From Stutzerimonas chloritidismutans AW-1 (GTDB lineage: Bacteria > Pseudomonadota > Gammaproteobacteria > Pseudomonadales > Pseudomonadaceae), in contig NZ_AOFQ01000005.1 of assembly GCF_000495915.1 (NCBI RefSeq), positions 62,001 to 126,000 of the forward strand: a stretch of 64,000 nt of DNA. The letters run 5' to 3'. Below, piece after piece: positions 18,963-26,076 of this stretch. A model generated the notes under the pieces. That model worked only from the letters and a program-made list of their open reading frames with translations. It searched no databases and was not told where the DNA came from. The position numbers and the translations under genes are program-made. Numbering within the stretch: the first letter of the stretch is position 1; every line of letters begins with the position of its first letter.

Positions 18963-19832
18963 ATGGACGAGGCGGATGTCAGGCAGAGAGCGCGCGCGTT
19001 TGCCGCGAGAGTCGATGTTTCGAACATCCGAGAAGACCTGTCCCCGTATGTGACCGCGGCTAACGCCAAGGTCAAGAAGGATGAGCTTGACGAGGGGGAG
19101 TCTGGCTATACCGTTACCAAGCCGAACGGAAAGCACATCATCACTGTGAATTCGCTGGAAACCGAAGAGCGCCAGCGCTTCACTGTCTGCCACGAAATAG
19201 CTCATATCGTGCTTGGCTTGGAATCAAGTCACGACGAGGTGCCGTCATGGTCCTATGCAAAGCGACATCCGAACGAGATCGCCTGCGACACGTTTGCCGC
19301 TGAACTGCTGATGCCCTATCAGCAATGGCTCTCCGCTGTTCCCAAGGAAGAGCCCTCCCTGGATCTCATCCAACACATGGCCGACTTGTTCGGCACATCA
19401 TTCCCTGCAGCGGCGTCAAGGTTTGCCAGTCTTAGCGATATGCCGTGCGCATTCGTCACCATGGAGCGCGGTGCGGTGCGGTATGCCGCACGCTCAACGG
19501 CCTTGCGGCAAGCAGGGGCCTGGATACCTCCCAGGTCGGTCATTCCAGCAGGCTCCGTGGCTCACCGAATCCGCTCTTCAGGGAATAGCGCTACTGAGAC
19601 GGGGGAAGTTTCACAGGACGTCTGGTTCGACAACTGGGAAAAGGGCCTTGACCTCTGGGAACTTTCAAGACATTACCAGCGCACCGATACCACCATCTCC
19701 TTGCTATGGTTCGACAGCGACGATTTGCCGGAGGTTGAGGTGAACCGCTTCGGCGCACGTGTCGAAGACGATGGAGGCTTGGCAGAATTGACGGGAGAAC
19801 TGCCATGGCCGGGGCGAAGCAGGCGCCGCTGA
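18963..19832 (+). CDS. capP: ImmA/IrrE-family zinc metallopeptidase, CapP-like
   Basis: 289 residues. HEIAH at 77-81 is the zinc motif, and the downstream NEIACDTFAAELLMP supplies the third ligand, as in ImmA/IrrE enzymes. The C-terminal half (from about residue 150) looks like the variable sensor region of this family. It lies immediately after the XRE repressor gene (2 bp), so the two are co-expressed. By analogy with CapP it should cleave the repressor and derepress CBASS. The trigger (single-stranded DNA in studied cases) is not deducible here. Confidence 0.78.
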   Translation: MDEADVRQRARAFAARVDVSNIREDLSPYVTAANAKVKKDELDEGESGYTVTKPNGKHIITVNSLETEERQRFTVCHEIAHIVLGLESSHDEVPSWSYAKRHPNEIACDTFAAELLMPYQQWLSAVPKEEPSLDLIQHMADLFGTSFPAAASRFASLSDMPCAFVTMERGAVRYAARSTALRQAGAWIPPRSVIPAGSVAHRIRSSGNSATETGEVSQDVWFDNWEKGLDLWELSRHYQRTDTTISLLWFDSDDLPEVEVNRFGARVEDDGGLAELTGELPWPGRSRRR

Positions 19833-19870
19833 AAAGCGATCACGGCCACGACCGCAAGGAGGTGACTCTT

Positions 19871-19906
19871 ATGCGCCATTTGCGCGTTCTTACAGGTACT
19901 TCTTGA
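19871..19906 (+). other. 11-codon ORF with strong Shine-Dalgarno at the cargo/ICE junction
   Basis: AAGGAGGTG at 19856-19864 is followed by ATG at 19871 and a short frame (MRHLRVLTGTS) ending in TGA inside the 3' end of the opposing ICE membrane-protein gene. It looks like the beginning of a gene that was cut off where the ICE backbone begins, so it may mark the junction between cargo and backbone. A leader peptide is an alternative. Convergent genes flank it. Confidence 0.3.
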
Positions 19907-20639
19907 ACGTCGCCGCCGCAATGCACACCGCCACGCCGAGCAGCGCGGCACTGGGCAACAGGATCAGCAGCGGGTTCACGCTGACCGGCAGTGCCAGGTA
20001 AGTCACCCACGGCAGCACGGCCAGCGGGATCAGGCTGGCCCTGGCGCGGTGATAGATGAACCCCGATTCACGCCCCGCGCCGAAGCGGCGGATGTCACGG
20101 CGCACCAGACCGTCCACCAGCCCGACGAAGGCGGCCATCAGGAACAGTGGCAGGGTCAGGCACAGCACCAGCAGCCGAACGAGGAAGACCAACGTCGTGT
20201 AGGCCGAGGCGATCAGGTAGCTCTCCATGCTCACGTAGACCAGGCCGATGTAGTAACGGAAGTCTTTGGTCGGGCGATGGCTGCCGGCGCTGGCCTGCGC
20301 CGAGGCGTCGCGTATCCAGTCCAGCAGACCGCTTTTCACGAACAGCCAGTCGTAGCCCTGCTCGACCAGCTGGTGCGCGGTGCGCCCCGGCTCCTGCACC
20401 AGCGCGCTGCGCGTGAAATGCGTGGAGAGCTGGTCCAGCTCGTAGTGCAGCATGCCCTGCGCGTGGCGCCAGCCCTGCTCGGGCCAGAAGAAGTGCATGC
20501 CGACGCATTCGATCAGGATGCACAGCAGCAGCGCGCCGCACAGCACGCCGAAGAAGCGGAACGGCAGCGTGACCAGGCCGGCGATCAGGCCTTGCTGTCG
20601 TTGCTGCTGGCGCTGTGCTGCGACGGCCGGATCGCTCAT
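19890..20639 (-). CDS. ICE membrane protein, TIGR03747 family
   Basis: 249 residues with several hydrophobic segments: about 18-44 (LIAGLVTLPFRFFGVLCGAL), 142-180 (LVFLVRLLVLCLTLPLFLMA) and two near the C-terminus. In PFGI-1/ICEclc-type elements a TIGR03747 protein is encoded directly after the TraD coupling protein, as here. The start ATG overlaps the traD stop by 4 bp. It is expected to help couple the relaxosome to the mating pore in the inner membrane; the exact role is unknown. In related elements mating-pore genes continue beyond this point, whereas here the CBASS/BREX block follows. Confidence 0.85.
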   Translation of the reverse strand: MSDPAVAAQRQQQRQQGLIAGLVTLPFRFFGVLCGALLLCILIECVGMHFFWPEQGWRHAQGMLHYELDQLSTHFTRSALVQEPGRTAHQLVEQGYDWLFVKSGLLDWIRDASAQASAGSHRPTKDFRYYIGLVYVSMESYLIASAYTTLVFLVRLLVLCLTLPLFLMAAFVGLVDGLVRRDIRRFGAGRESGFIYHRARASLIPLAVLPWVTYLALPVSVNPLLILLPSAALLGVAVCIAAATFKKYL

Positions 20640-22792
20640 GCTTCGGCCTCTTCAGCGGCGGCCATCTGCCTGAAGTCGTCCAGCAGGTCGTCGGGCAGCG
20701 CCTTGTCCTGCAGGCCGGGGATGCCTTGGTTCTCCCACCAGTCTCCTGCCTCGACGTAGTGCTGCCGCATGTAGCCGGCCAGCTCCTGCAGATCCTTCGG
20801 CATGGCTTCGTCGGGATCGGGTGCCGGCAGCGGCATGCGGACTTTCCAGAGGTTGCCGCCCTCGATCAGCGCGAAGCACTGGCCCTTGGGCAGCGCCACC
20901 ACATGCGCGGGCTCGATCAGCGGCACGCTGTTGCTGCTGATGCGGTCCTGGGTGTTGGACGTGAACGCGGTATTGCCGTGCGGGTCGGAGCTGTCGGTGG
21001 CGCCGCTCATCAGTGCCGTGGCGTAAACCTCGACCTTGGGCAGTTGTCGCGTCAGCAGCTCGGCGGTGGCGGTCTCGCGCACGCGCAGCATGAACAGATT
21101 GTTGAAGTTCCCGACCACCTGGCCGGCCTTGGCGCGGTTGCCGATGCGCGCCTCGATGTCGCTCAAGGTCTGCGTGTAGGCCGTCACCTGCACGCCGGCA
21201 CCGCCGCCCTTGTTGACCATCGGGATGAACTCGTCGCCCATGAGTTCATTGAATTCGTCGGCGTGGACGTTGATCGGAATCTTGGCGCCCGCCGCGGCGC
21301 CGGGCAGCCCGTCGTCGATGCCGAACTTGTAGATGTGGCCGGCGACCGAGACCAGATCGCTGAACATCGAGTTGCCCACCGCCGCCGCGACTTCGGCGTC
21401 GGACAGCGCATCCAGCCCCACGTAGACCACCGCGCGTTTGCGGATGACCTGCATCCAGTCGAAGATCGGCCGCGGGTCGGACAGGTCGGAATAGTTCGGT
21501 GCGAGCAGTTGCGCGATCTTGCCGGTGGTGAGCTTCTCCAGCAGCGGCAGCAGCGAAGCGACGATCTTGTCGAAGTACGTCCGGTCGTAGCGCACGGCGC
21601 TGCGCAGGCCGTCGAGCACCGGGTCATAGATGCGCACCTGGGACAGGTACTGTTCGAGGGCCACCACGCGCTTCTCGCGCCCGATCATGTTGCGCGGGAT
21701 GTTCTTCTCGTTGAGCTTGCCTTCGAGCTGGACGATGACCTCCCAGGCCTTCGGCTCGTTCTTGGCGAAGTAGTGCTGGGCGTACTCGATGAACAGCGCG
21801 TCGATGTTGATGACGTGGCGCTGGATCAGCAGGTAGTCCGGACGCTGCCCCAGCTCGACCAGGGCGCGCGCGATGATGTTGACGAAGCGCCAGGCGAACT
21901 CGCGGAACGCCGCGCTGTTGCCCTCGCCCGAGAGCTGTCCGGCGATGCGCGTGGCCACCTCGGAGATCCGCCCGAACCGGCCCACGGCGTTGTAGCGCGC
22001 CGAGATGTCGGGCCAGCCCAGATGGAACACGTAGAACTCGCCTTCGCGCCCGGCGCGCTTGGCCTCGACGTACATGCGCTTCAACAGGTCGGCGTCGCCC
22101 TTGGGGTCGAAGACGATCACCACCTCGTGCTCGCCGCGGACCTTGCGGCGGATGTCCTGGGTGATGAACAGCTCGGCCAGCCGCGTCTTGCCCACGCGCG
22201 TGGTGCCCAGCACCAGGGTGTGGCCGACGCGCTCGCCCAGCGGCAGGGTGACGTCGACCTCGTGCGGCTCGATGCCATGCAGGCGTGGCAGTCCGCCGAC
22301 CGACGGCAGTGGTCGCGCCGGGTTGAGCGGGCTGTCCCAGGCCAACGCGCGCGCCAGCGTCGAGACGGGAAACGGCGCGAACTCAAGCCGCTCCTCCAGC
22401 CGCCGGGCGGCCCGGTAGGTCGCCGTCGGCTCGACGTAGCGGCGGAACTCCGGCCGATAGGTCTGCATCAGCCGGTGCGTGTGCCGCTGTTCCCAGCGAA
22501 AGCCCTGGCCGACGAACAGCCGTTGCTGACTCACCGGCACGTCGCGACTTGTCATCACGTAGCGCGGCAGGCGGCGGATGTTGCGGCGATAGCGCAGGAT
22601 CGCCCAGGCATCGCGCAGGCGAATCGCGCCGAAGGTCAGGAAGGCCAGCGCCGAGCCCAGGCCGAGCAGCGGGTTCAGCGCGAGCGACCACGGTGCCACC
22701 AGGCACAGAATCGCGGCGCCGGTGCAGACCGCCACGGTATAAAGCTCCACCGCTGGCCGCAGCAAGACCTCGACCGCATGCGGTTGGGCCAT
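20636..22792 (-). CDS. traD: TraD-type conjugative coupling ATPase (TIGR03743-like)
   Basis: 718 residues. The N-terminal region has two membrane segments (about 15-60). The FtsK/TraG-like ATPase domain has Walker A GTTRVGKT at 196-203, VIVFDPKGDADLL and the Walker B region INVHADEFNELMG. This is the type IV coupling protein that delivers relaxase-bound ICE DNA to the secretion channel at the inner membrane. Length and motif layout are normal for the TraD of PFGI-1-class ICEs. It is followed by a TIGR03747 gene (4-bp overlap) and preceded after 8 bp by a TIGR03765 gene. Confidence 0.93.
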   Translation of the reverse strand: MAQPHAVEVLLRPAVELYTVAVCTGAAILCLVAPWSLALNPLLGLGSALAFLTFGAIRLRDAWAILRYRRNIRRLPRYVMTSRDVPVSQQRLFVGQGFRWEQRHTHRLMQTYRPEFRRYVEPTATYRAARRLEERLEFAPFPVSTLARALAWDSPLNPARPLPSVGGLPRLHGIEPHEVDVTLPLGERVGHTLVLGTTRVGKTRLAELFITQDIRRKVRGEHEVVIVFDPKGDADLLKRMYVEAKRAGREGEFYVFHLGWPDISARYNAVGRFGRISEVATRIAGQLSGEGNSAAFREFAWRFVNIIARALVELGQRPDYLLIQRHVINIDALFIEYAQHYFAKNEPKAWEVIVQLEGKLNEKNIPRNMIGREKRVVALEQYLSQVRIYDPVLDGLRSAVRYDRTYFDKIVASLLPLLEKLTTGKIAQLLAPNYSDLSDPRPIFDWMQVIRKRAVVYVGLDALSDAEVAAAVGNSMFSDLVSVAGHIYKFGIDDGLPGAAAGAKIPINVHADEFNELMGDEFIPMVNKGGGAGVQVTAYTQTLSDIEARIGNRAKAGQVVGNFNNLFMLRVRETATAELLTRQLPKVEVYATALMSGATDSSDPHGNTAFTSNTQDRISSNSVPLIEPAHVVALPKGQCFALIEGGNLWKVRMPLPAPDPDEAMPKDLQELAGYMRQHYVEAGDWWENQGIPGLQDKALPDDLLDDFRQMAAAEEAEA

Positions 22793-22800
22793 TTGCGCAC

Positions 22801-23334
22801 CTACTGCTCGACACCGGTGGCCGTGATGAGCACCGGGTAGTGGCGCAGGCCCAGGCGCTGGGCCAGGTCATCGCCGGAGGCCGGCGACAGGATCAGGCCG
22901 GGCGCCAGCCTGCGCAGCGCCGTCAGCGCGGCCATCGACTCCACGTTGACCACCAGGCCCACGGCCCCCAGCTCGCGCAGCGCCGCCTGCCGCTGCCGCA
23001 GCCAGGCGCGCGAACGCTCGTCGTCGCCGATCAGGAACAGCGCCGTCAGGCCCGGCGCCCGGATGACGCGGCGCTGCACCTCGCCCGGCGACAGTTGCGT
23101 CGAGCGCACCGGCAGCATGGCGGCTTCGGCGTCGGCCGCGTTGCCCGCGCGAAGGGCTGGCATCTGGGCCGGCGGCGTGGCCTGATCCGGCTGAGGATTC
23201 AGCGACTGGTAGTACGGCAGCGCGGAGTCGCCGCCGCGGTCTTCGACGACGATCAGCGGCGCGGAGACGGTCTGGGCGAAGACGGTGGTCGTGGGCAGCA
23301 GCCCGATGGCGGCGATGAGAACGATGTGGTTCAT
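22801..23334 (-). CDS. Exported ICE protein, TIGR03765 family
   Basis: 177 residues from ATG 23334, which overlaps the upstream stop as ATGA. It has an N-terminal signal peptide (HIVLIAAIGLLPTTTVFAQ) and a periplasmic domain with VEDRGGDSALPYYQSL near the N-terminus and QRLGLRHYPVLIT near the end. The conserved place between the transglycosylase and TraD genes of PFGI-1-type ICEs supports the family call. Function is unknown; a periplasmic role in mating-apparatus assembly is inferred. Confidence 0.82.
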   Translation of the reverse strand: MNHIVLIAAIGLLPTTTVFAQTVSAPLIVVEDRGGDSALPYYQSLNPQPDQATPPAQMPALRAGNAADAEAAMLPVRSTQLSPGEVQRRVIRAPGLTALFLIGDDERSRAWLRQRQAALRELGAVGLVVNVESMAALTALRRLAPGLILSPASGDDLAQRLGLRHYPVLITATGVEQ

Positions 23335-23951
23335 GGCGTGGTGGCCTGGAGGGTGGGAACGGGAACGCCGGGGTCGAGCACGCGGGTCAGGTGCCGATGC
23401 ACACTGCGCCGGTAGCGCGCCGCGGGTGCCCCGCCGGCGGGCCGGTGGTAGCGGCCGATGGCAAGCAGCCAGTCCTCGCCCGGCGTGTGCTGTTCGCGCA
23501 GGATTTCCGCAGCGATGGCGAGGTTGCGGTACGGGTCCAGCAGCTCGCAGGGCTGCGTGTAGCGATGCGTGTGGTAGCCGAGATTGACCTGGCCGAGGCC
23601 GGCGTCGATGCGATTGGCCGGCGTGTGGGCGAGCGCACGATGCAGCCCCGCGCAGGCCTCGGCGCGGGTGGCATAGCGCTGCGGCGTGCCGGCGACGTTG
23701 AGCGTCCACGGCCAGGGGATCAGACGCCCGCGCAGCTTGGCGCCGCTCTCCTGCAAGGCCACCGCGTACAGCACCGCCGCCGGCACGTCTGCACGATGCG
23801 CCGCCAGTTGATAGGCCGGCGGCGGCACTTCCCGCGCCAGAGCGGCCAACGCCCAGCCGCCGGTGGCGAGCAGCAGCGCGGCGCTGGCGCAGCGGATGGC
23901 GACGCGGGACGGCCGACGCTCCCGGCCCGGCGTACCTACTGCCGCTGCCAT
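23331..23951 (-). CDS. ICE lytic transglycosylase (SLT domain)
   Basis: 206 residues from ATG 23951, inside a much longer open frame whose upstream part is antisense-like. It has a hydrophobic export segment (about 16-36) and then an SLT domain: AVLYAVALQESGA with the catalytic Glu in the QES motif, AGLGQVNLGYHTHR, and LLAIGRYHRPAGG. It should cut peptidoglycan locally to let the conjugation channel cross the wall. The start overlaps the preceding gene by 16 bp and its stop overlaps the next start by 4 bp. Confidence 0.86.
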   Translation of the reverse strand: MAAAVGTPGRERRPSRVAIRCASAALLLATGGWALAALAREVPPPAYQLAAHRADVPAAVLYAVALQESGAKLRGRLIPWPWTLNVAGTPQRYATRAEACAGLHRALAHTPANRIDAGLGQVNLGYHTHRYTQPCELLDPYRNLAIAAEILREQHTPGEDWLLAIGRYHRPAGGAPAARYRRSVHRHLTRVLDPGVPVPTLQATTP

Positions 23952-24655
23952 TGGCCGTTCACCTCGCGCACCACGGCCGGCAGATCGCCGGGGAGGCCGA
24001 GCGACAGCCAGCGCCCCGCATCGTGGTTGAGCGTGATGGTGCGGGCGCGCACCCTGGTCGGGTCGATGCCCGCCTGGGTGGCCCACTGCCGGATGCGCGC
24101 GTCGTCCTGACGGCTGCCGACCATGTAGAGATCGAAGGCCGTGCCGGCCGCCTGCAACTGCTGCACGCGCTGCGCGCACGGCGCGCAGTCGGCCTTGACG
24201 AAGACCGCCAGGCGCCCGGAGCCGGTGTTGCCGGCACCCTGCGCCTTGGCGCCGAGCAGGCTCACGCGCGGCTGGCCGGGAAACAGGCGCTGCCACGCCG
24301 CGTCGTAGGCCCGCTGGTAGGCCAGCGTCTTGCCGACGCGCCGGGCCTCGGCCTGCACCTGCAACTCCGCGTAGCGCCTGCGCTCCTCCTCGCTGCGGGC
24401 CTCGATGCCCAGCGCCGTGAGCGGATCGAGCTGGGGCGAATAGACTCCGAGCGGCCCCTCCATCAGTTGCCGGTAACGCGCCCACTCCTCGGGGCGAAGC
24501 CCCCACTCCCGCGCCTGCCTCTCGTCGAGCGCGGCCTCGGCGTCCGGCTGCACCTGGGCGGGCACCATGCGCGAGTTCGTCACCGGGGCCGGCTGGGCGG
24601 ATGCGCCGAAAGCGGCGAACAGGACGACGGCAGCGAGCGACGGCCGCAGGTTCAT
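23936..24655 (-). CDS. ICE periplasmic protein with thioredoxin-like CxxC, TIGR03759 family
   Basis: 239 residues with a signal peptide (LAAVVLFAAFGASAQ). The central region is rich in Arg/Glu helices. The C-terminal half has a thioredoxin-fold look, with ADCAPCAQRVQQL containing a CAPC redox motif. It lies between the predicted membrane protein and the transglycosylase, as in PFGI-1-type ICEs. It may oxidise or isomerise disulfides in mating-pore components, an inference from the CxxC motif. Confidence 0.82.
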   Translation of the reverse strand: MNLRPSLAAVVLFAAFGASAQPAPVTNSRMVPAQVQPDAEAALDERQAREWGLRPEEWARYRQLMEGPLGVYSPQLDPLTALGIEARSEEERRRYAELQVQAEARRVGKTLAYQRAYDAAWQRLFPGQPRVSLLGAKAQGAGNTGSGRLAVFVKADCAPCAQRVQQLQAAGTAFDLYMVGSRQDDARIRQWATQAGIDPTRVRARTITLNHDAGRWLSLGLPGDLPAVVREVNGQWQRQ

Positions 24656-24664
24656 GGCGACCTC

Positions 24665-25312
24665 CTACGGCACCGCAACGCGCTGCGTCTGACCGTTCAC
24701 CTGGAACACGCCCGCCTGCGCCTCGATGGACTGCAGTTGCCAGCCGCCCTCGGCATCGCCCTCGCGCAGCAGCCGGGCGCCCGCGAGCGAGGCCGCGGCG
24801 GTGGAGGTGATCGACAGAAAGCGCTCGCCTCCCCGCAGCTCCACGCCGAGCACCCGGAACGGCGGCTCCGGCACCTTGGGCTTCGTCGCAACCGGAGCGC
24901 GCGGGCGAGCGGCGGATGCCACCTGCCGGGTCTTCTCCAGACGGGTCTCGATTCCGTTCACGCGCGCCTGCAGCGTCTGCAGGTCGATCGCCAAGGCCCT
25001 CGCCTCATCGGCCTCTTCAAGGCGCGTCATCCGTTCGTCCAGCGCCTGCCGCGCGGTGGCGAATTCGGGCTGGCTGACCGGCACCGGCCGGCGCTTGTCC
25101 GCATCGGCCTGTTGTTCGAGATCGGCCACGCGCAGGCCCAGCGCCCTGACCTGCGCATCCTGTGCGCTGCTCTGGGTCTGTTCGGCGAGCCGCGACAGGC
25201 CGACGCTGTTGATGAGTGCCACGGCACTGATGAGCAGCAGCCAGAAGGCCGCGGCGATCTTGAGCCAGCGCGTGCGGGAATTGCGCTCGGATGGCGCCTG
25301 GGGAAAAGTCAT
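24665..25312 (-). CDS. ICE inner-membrane coiled-coil protein
   Basis: 215 residues. One membrane anchor near residues 16-38 (WLKIAAAFWLLLISAVALI), then a long Gln/Arg/Glu/Ala-rich coiled coil (about 40-130) and a small beta-type C-terminal domain (PPFRVLGVELRGGERFLSI). The start overlaps the pilL-like stop by 4 bp. It is a conserved, unnamed member of this ICE gene cluster. Topology suggests a periplasmic rod linked to the inner membrane. Confidence 0.7.
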   Translation of the reverse strand: MTFPQAPSERNSRTRWLKIAAAFWLLLISAVALINSVGLSRLAEQTQSSAQDAQVRALGLRVADLEQQADADKRRPVPVSQPEFATARQALDERMTRLEEADEARALAIDLQTLQARVNGIETRLEKTRQVASAARPRAPVATKPKVPEPPFRVLGVELRGGERFLSITSTAAASLAGARLLREGDAEGGWQLQSIEAQAGVFQVNGQTQRVAVP

Positions 25313-25878
25313 GGCTGCATCTCCTCGGGCCGGTCGGCGTCCGGCACGGGCGTGGCGGCGCCGGGCGGGTTGGCGGAAAGGAAGGTGGGAGTACCGTGCC
25401 GGCTGAAGCAGACCTGGCGGGTCAAGCCATCGACCGACAGCTCCCAGGCGGGGCCGGCAAGGGTCAGCAAGGCATCGCGCAGCATCAGCGGGCCAAGGCG
25501 CAGGTGTGCGGCGGGCAGCGGCAGCGCGTAGAGCGTGGCGGCCTCGGCCGCATCGCAGAGCCGATAGCCGGAGCGTAGCAACACATGGCGCATGGCATCG
25601 CCCACGCTGGCATCGAACATGGGCGGAATCGAGACCTCCACCGCCTGCTGCAAGAGATCACGCTGCGCAGGTTCCGGCACCAGCTCGACCAGGGTGTAGC
25701 GGCCGTAGCGGGCCACCGGAACGAAACCCGGCTCCGGCGCGACGGCGGTTGGCGATGCGGCCGGCACCGCTGGCGCAGACGACGCGGCGGTCGTGGCGCA
25801 GCCGGCGGCCAACAGGCTGCCGGCCAGCAAGCCAGCGGCGAGGGCCAGGCGGTGAACAGCGCGGATGGATGGTTGCAT
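25309..25878 (-). CDS. pilL: PilL-like ICE lipoprotein (TIGR03748/PFGI-1 type)
   Basis: 189 residues from ATG 25878. A lipobox LLAAGC lies near residue 27, followed by an Ala/Pro-rich tether. The conserved domain has RYGRYTLVELVPEPAQRDLL, DAMRHVLLRSGYRLC and LRLGPLMLRDALLTLAGPAW, which resemble the PilL N-terminal domain of ICE-borne conjugative regions. It is a secretin-related outer-membrane accessory in type IV pilus or mating systems. It is the first gene of the coupling cluster: 198 bp with a terminator separate it from the helicase upstream. Confidence 0.78.
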   Translation of the reverse strand: MQPSIRAVHRLALAAGLLAGSLLAAGCATTAASSAPAVPAASPTAVAPEPGFVPVARYGRYTLVELVPEPAQRDLLQQAVEVSIPPMFDASVGDAMRHVLLRSGYRLCDAAEAATLYALPLPAAHLRLGPLMLRDALLTLAGPAWELSVDGLTRQVCFSRHGTPTFLSANPPGAATPVPDADRPEEMQP

Positions 25879-26005
25879 GGAGGGCGCTTCCCTGGAACAC
25901 GGAGCGCTCACCATCGCCGCCGCTTGGCCTGCGGGCAGCAAACAAAACGCACTGACGCCCGCCCGAATACATGGCTGGGCAGCGCCATGGACTGTCATAC
26001 GCCCA

Positions 26006-26030
26006 AGAAAAACGGCCCCGAAGGGCCGTG
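26006..26030 (-). terminator. Rho-independent terminator after the SNF2-like helicase gene
   Basis: On the - strand: stem ACGGCCC, tetraloop TTCG, stem GGGCCGT, then TTTTT. It lies 47 bp past the helicase stop and upstream of the pilL-like gene, so it separates the two transcription units. Confidence 0.85.
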
Positions 26031-26076
26031 GAAAGAAGCCGGCGACCCCGAGGGGCCACCGGCATGGGCACATGGA

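Noticed and set aside
20615..22840. 741-codon + strand ORF opposite traD
   Set aside because: High-GC antisense frame of a well-supported ATPase gene; composition is His/Arg/Gly/Val-rich as expected for a shadow frame.
23331..24506. 391-codon frame as one long transglycosylase
   Set aside because: The first 185 codons lie over the TIGR03759-type gene in another frame; the true start is 23951.
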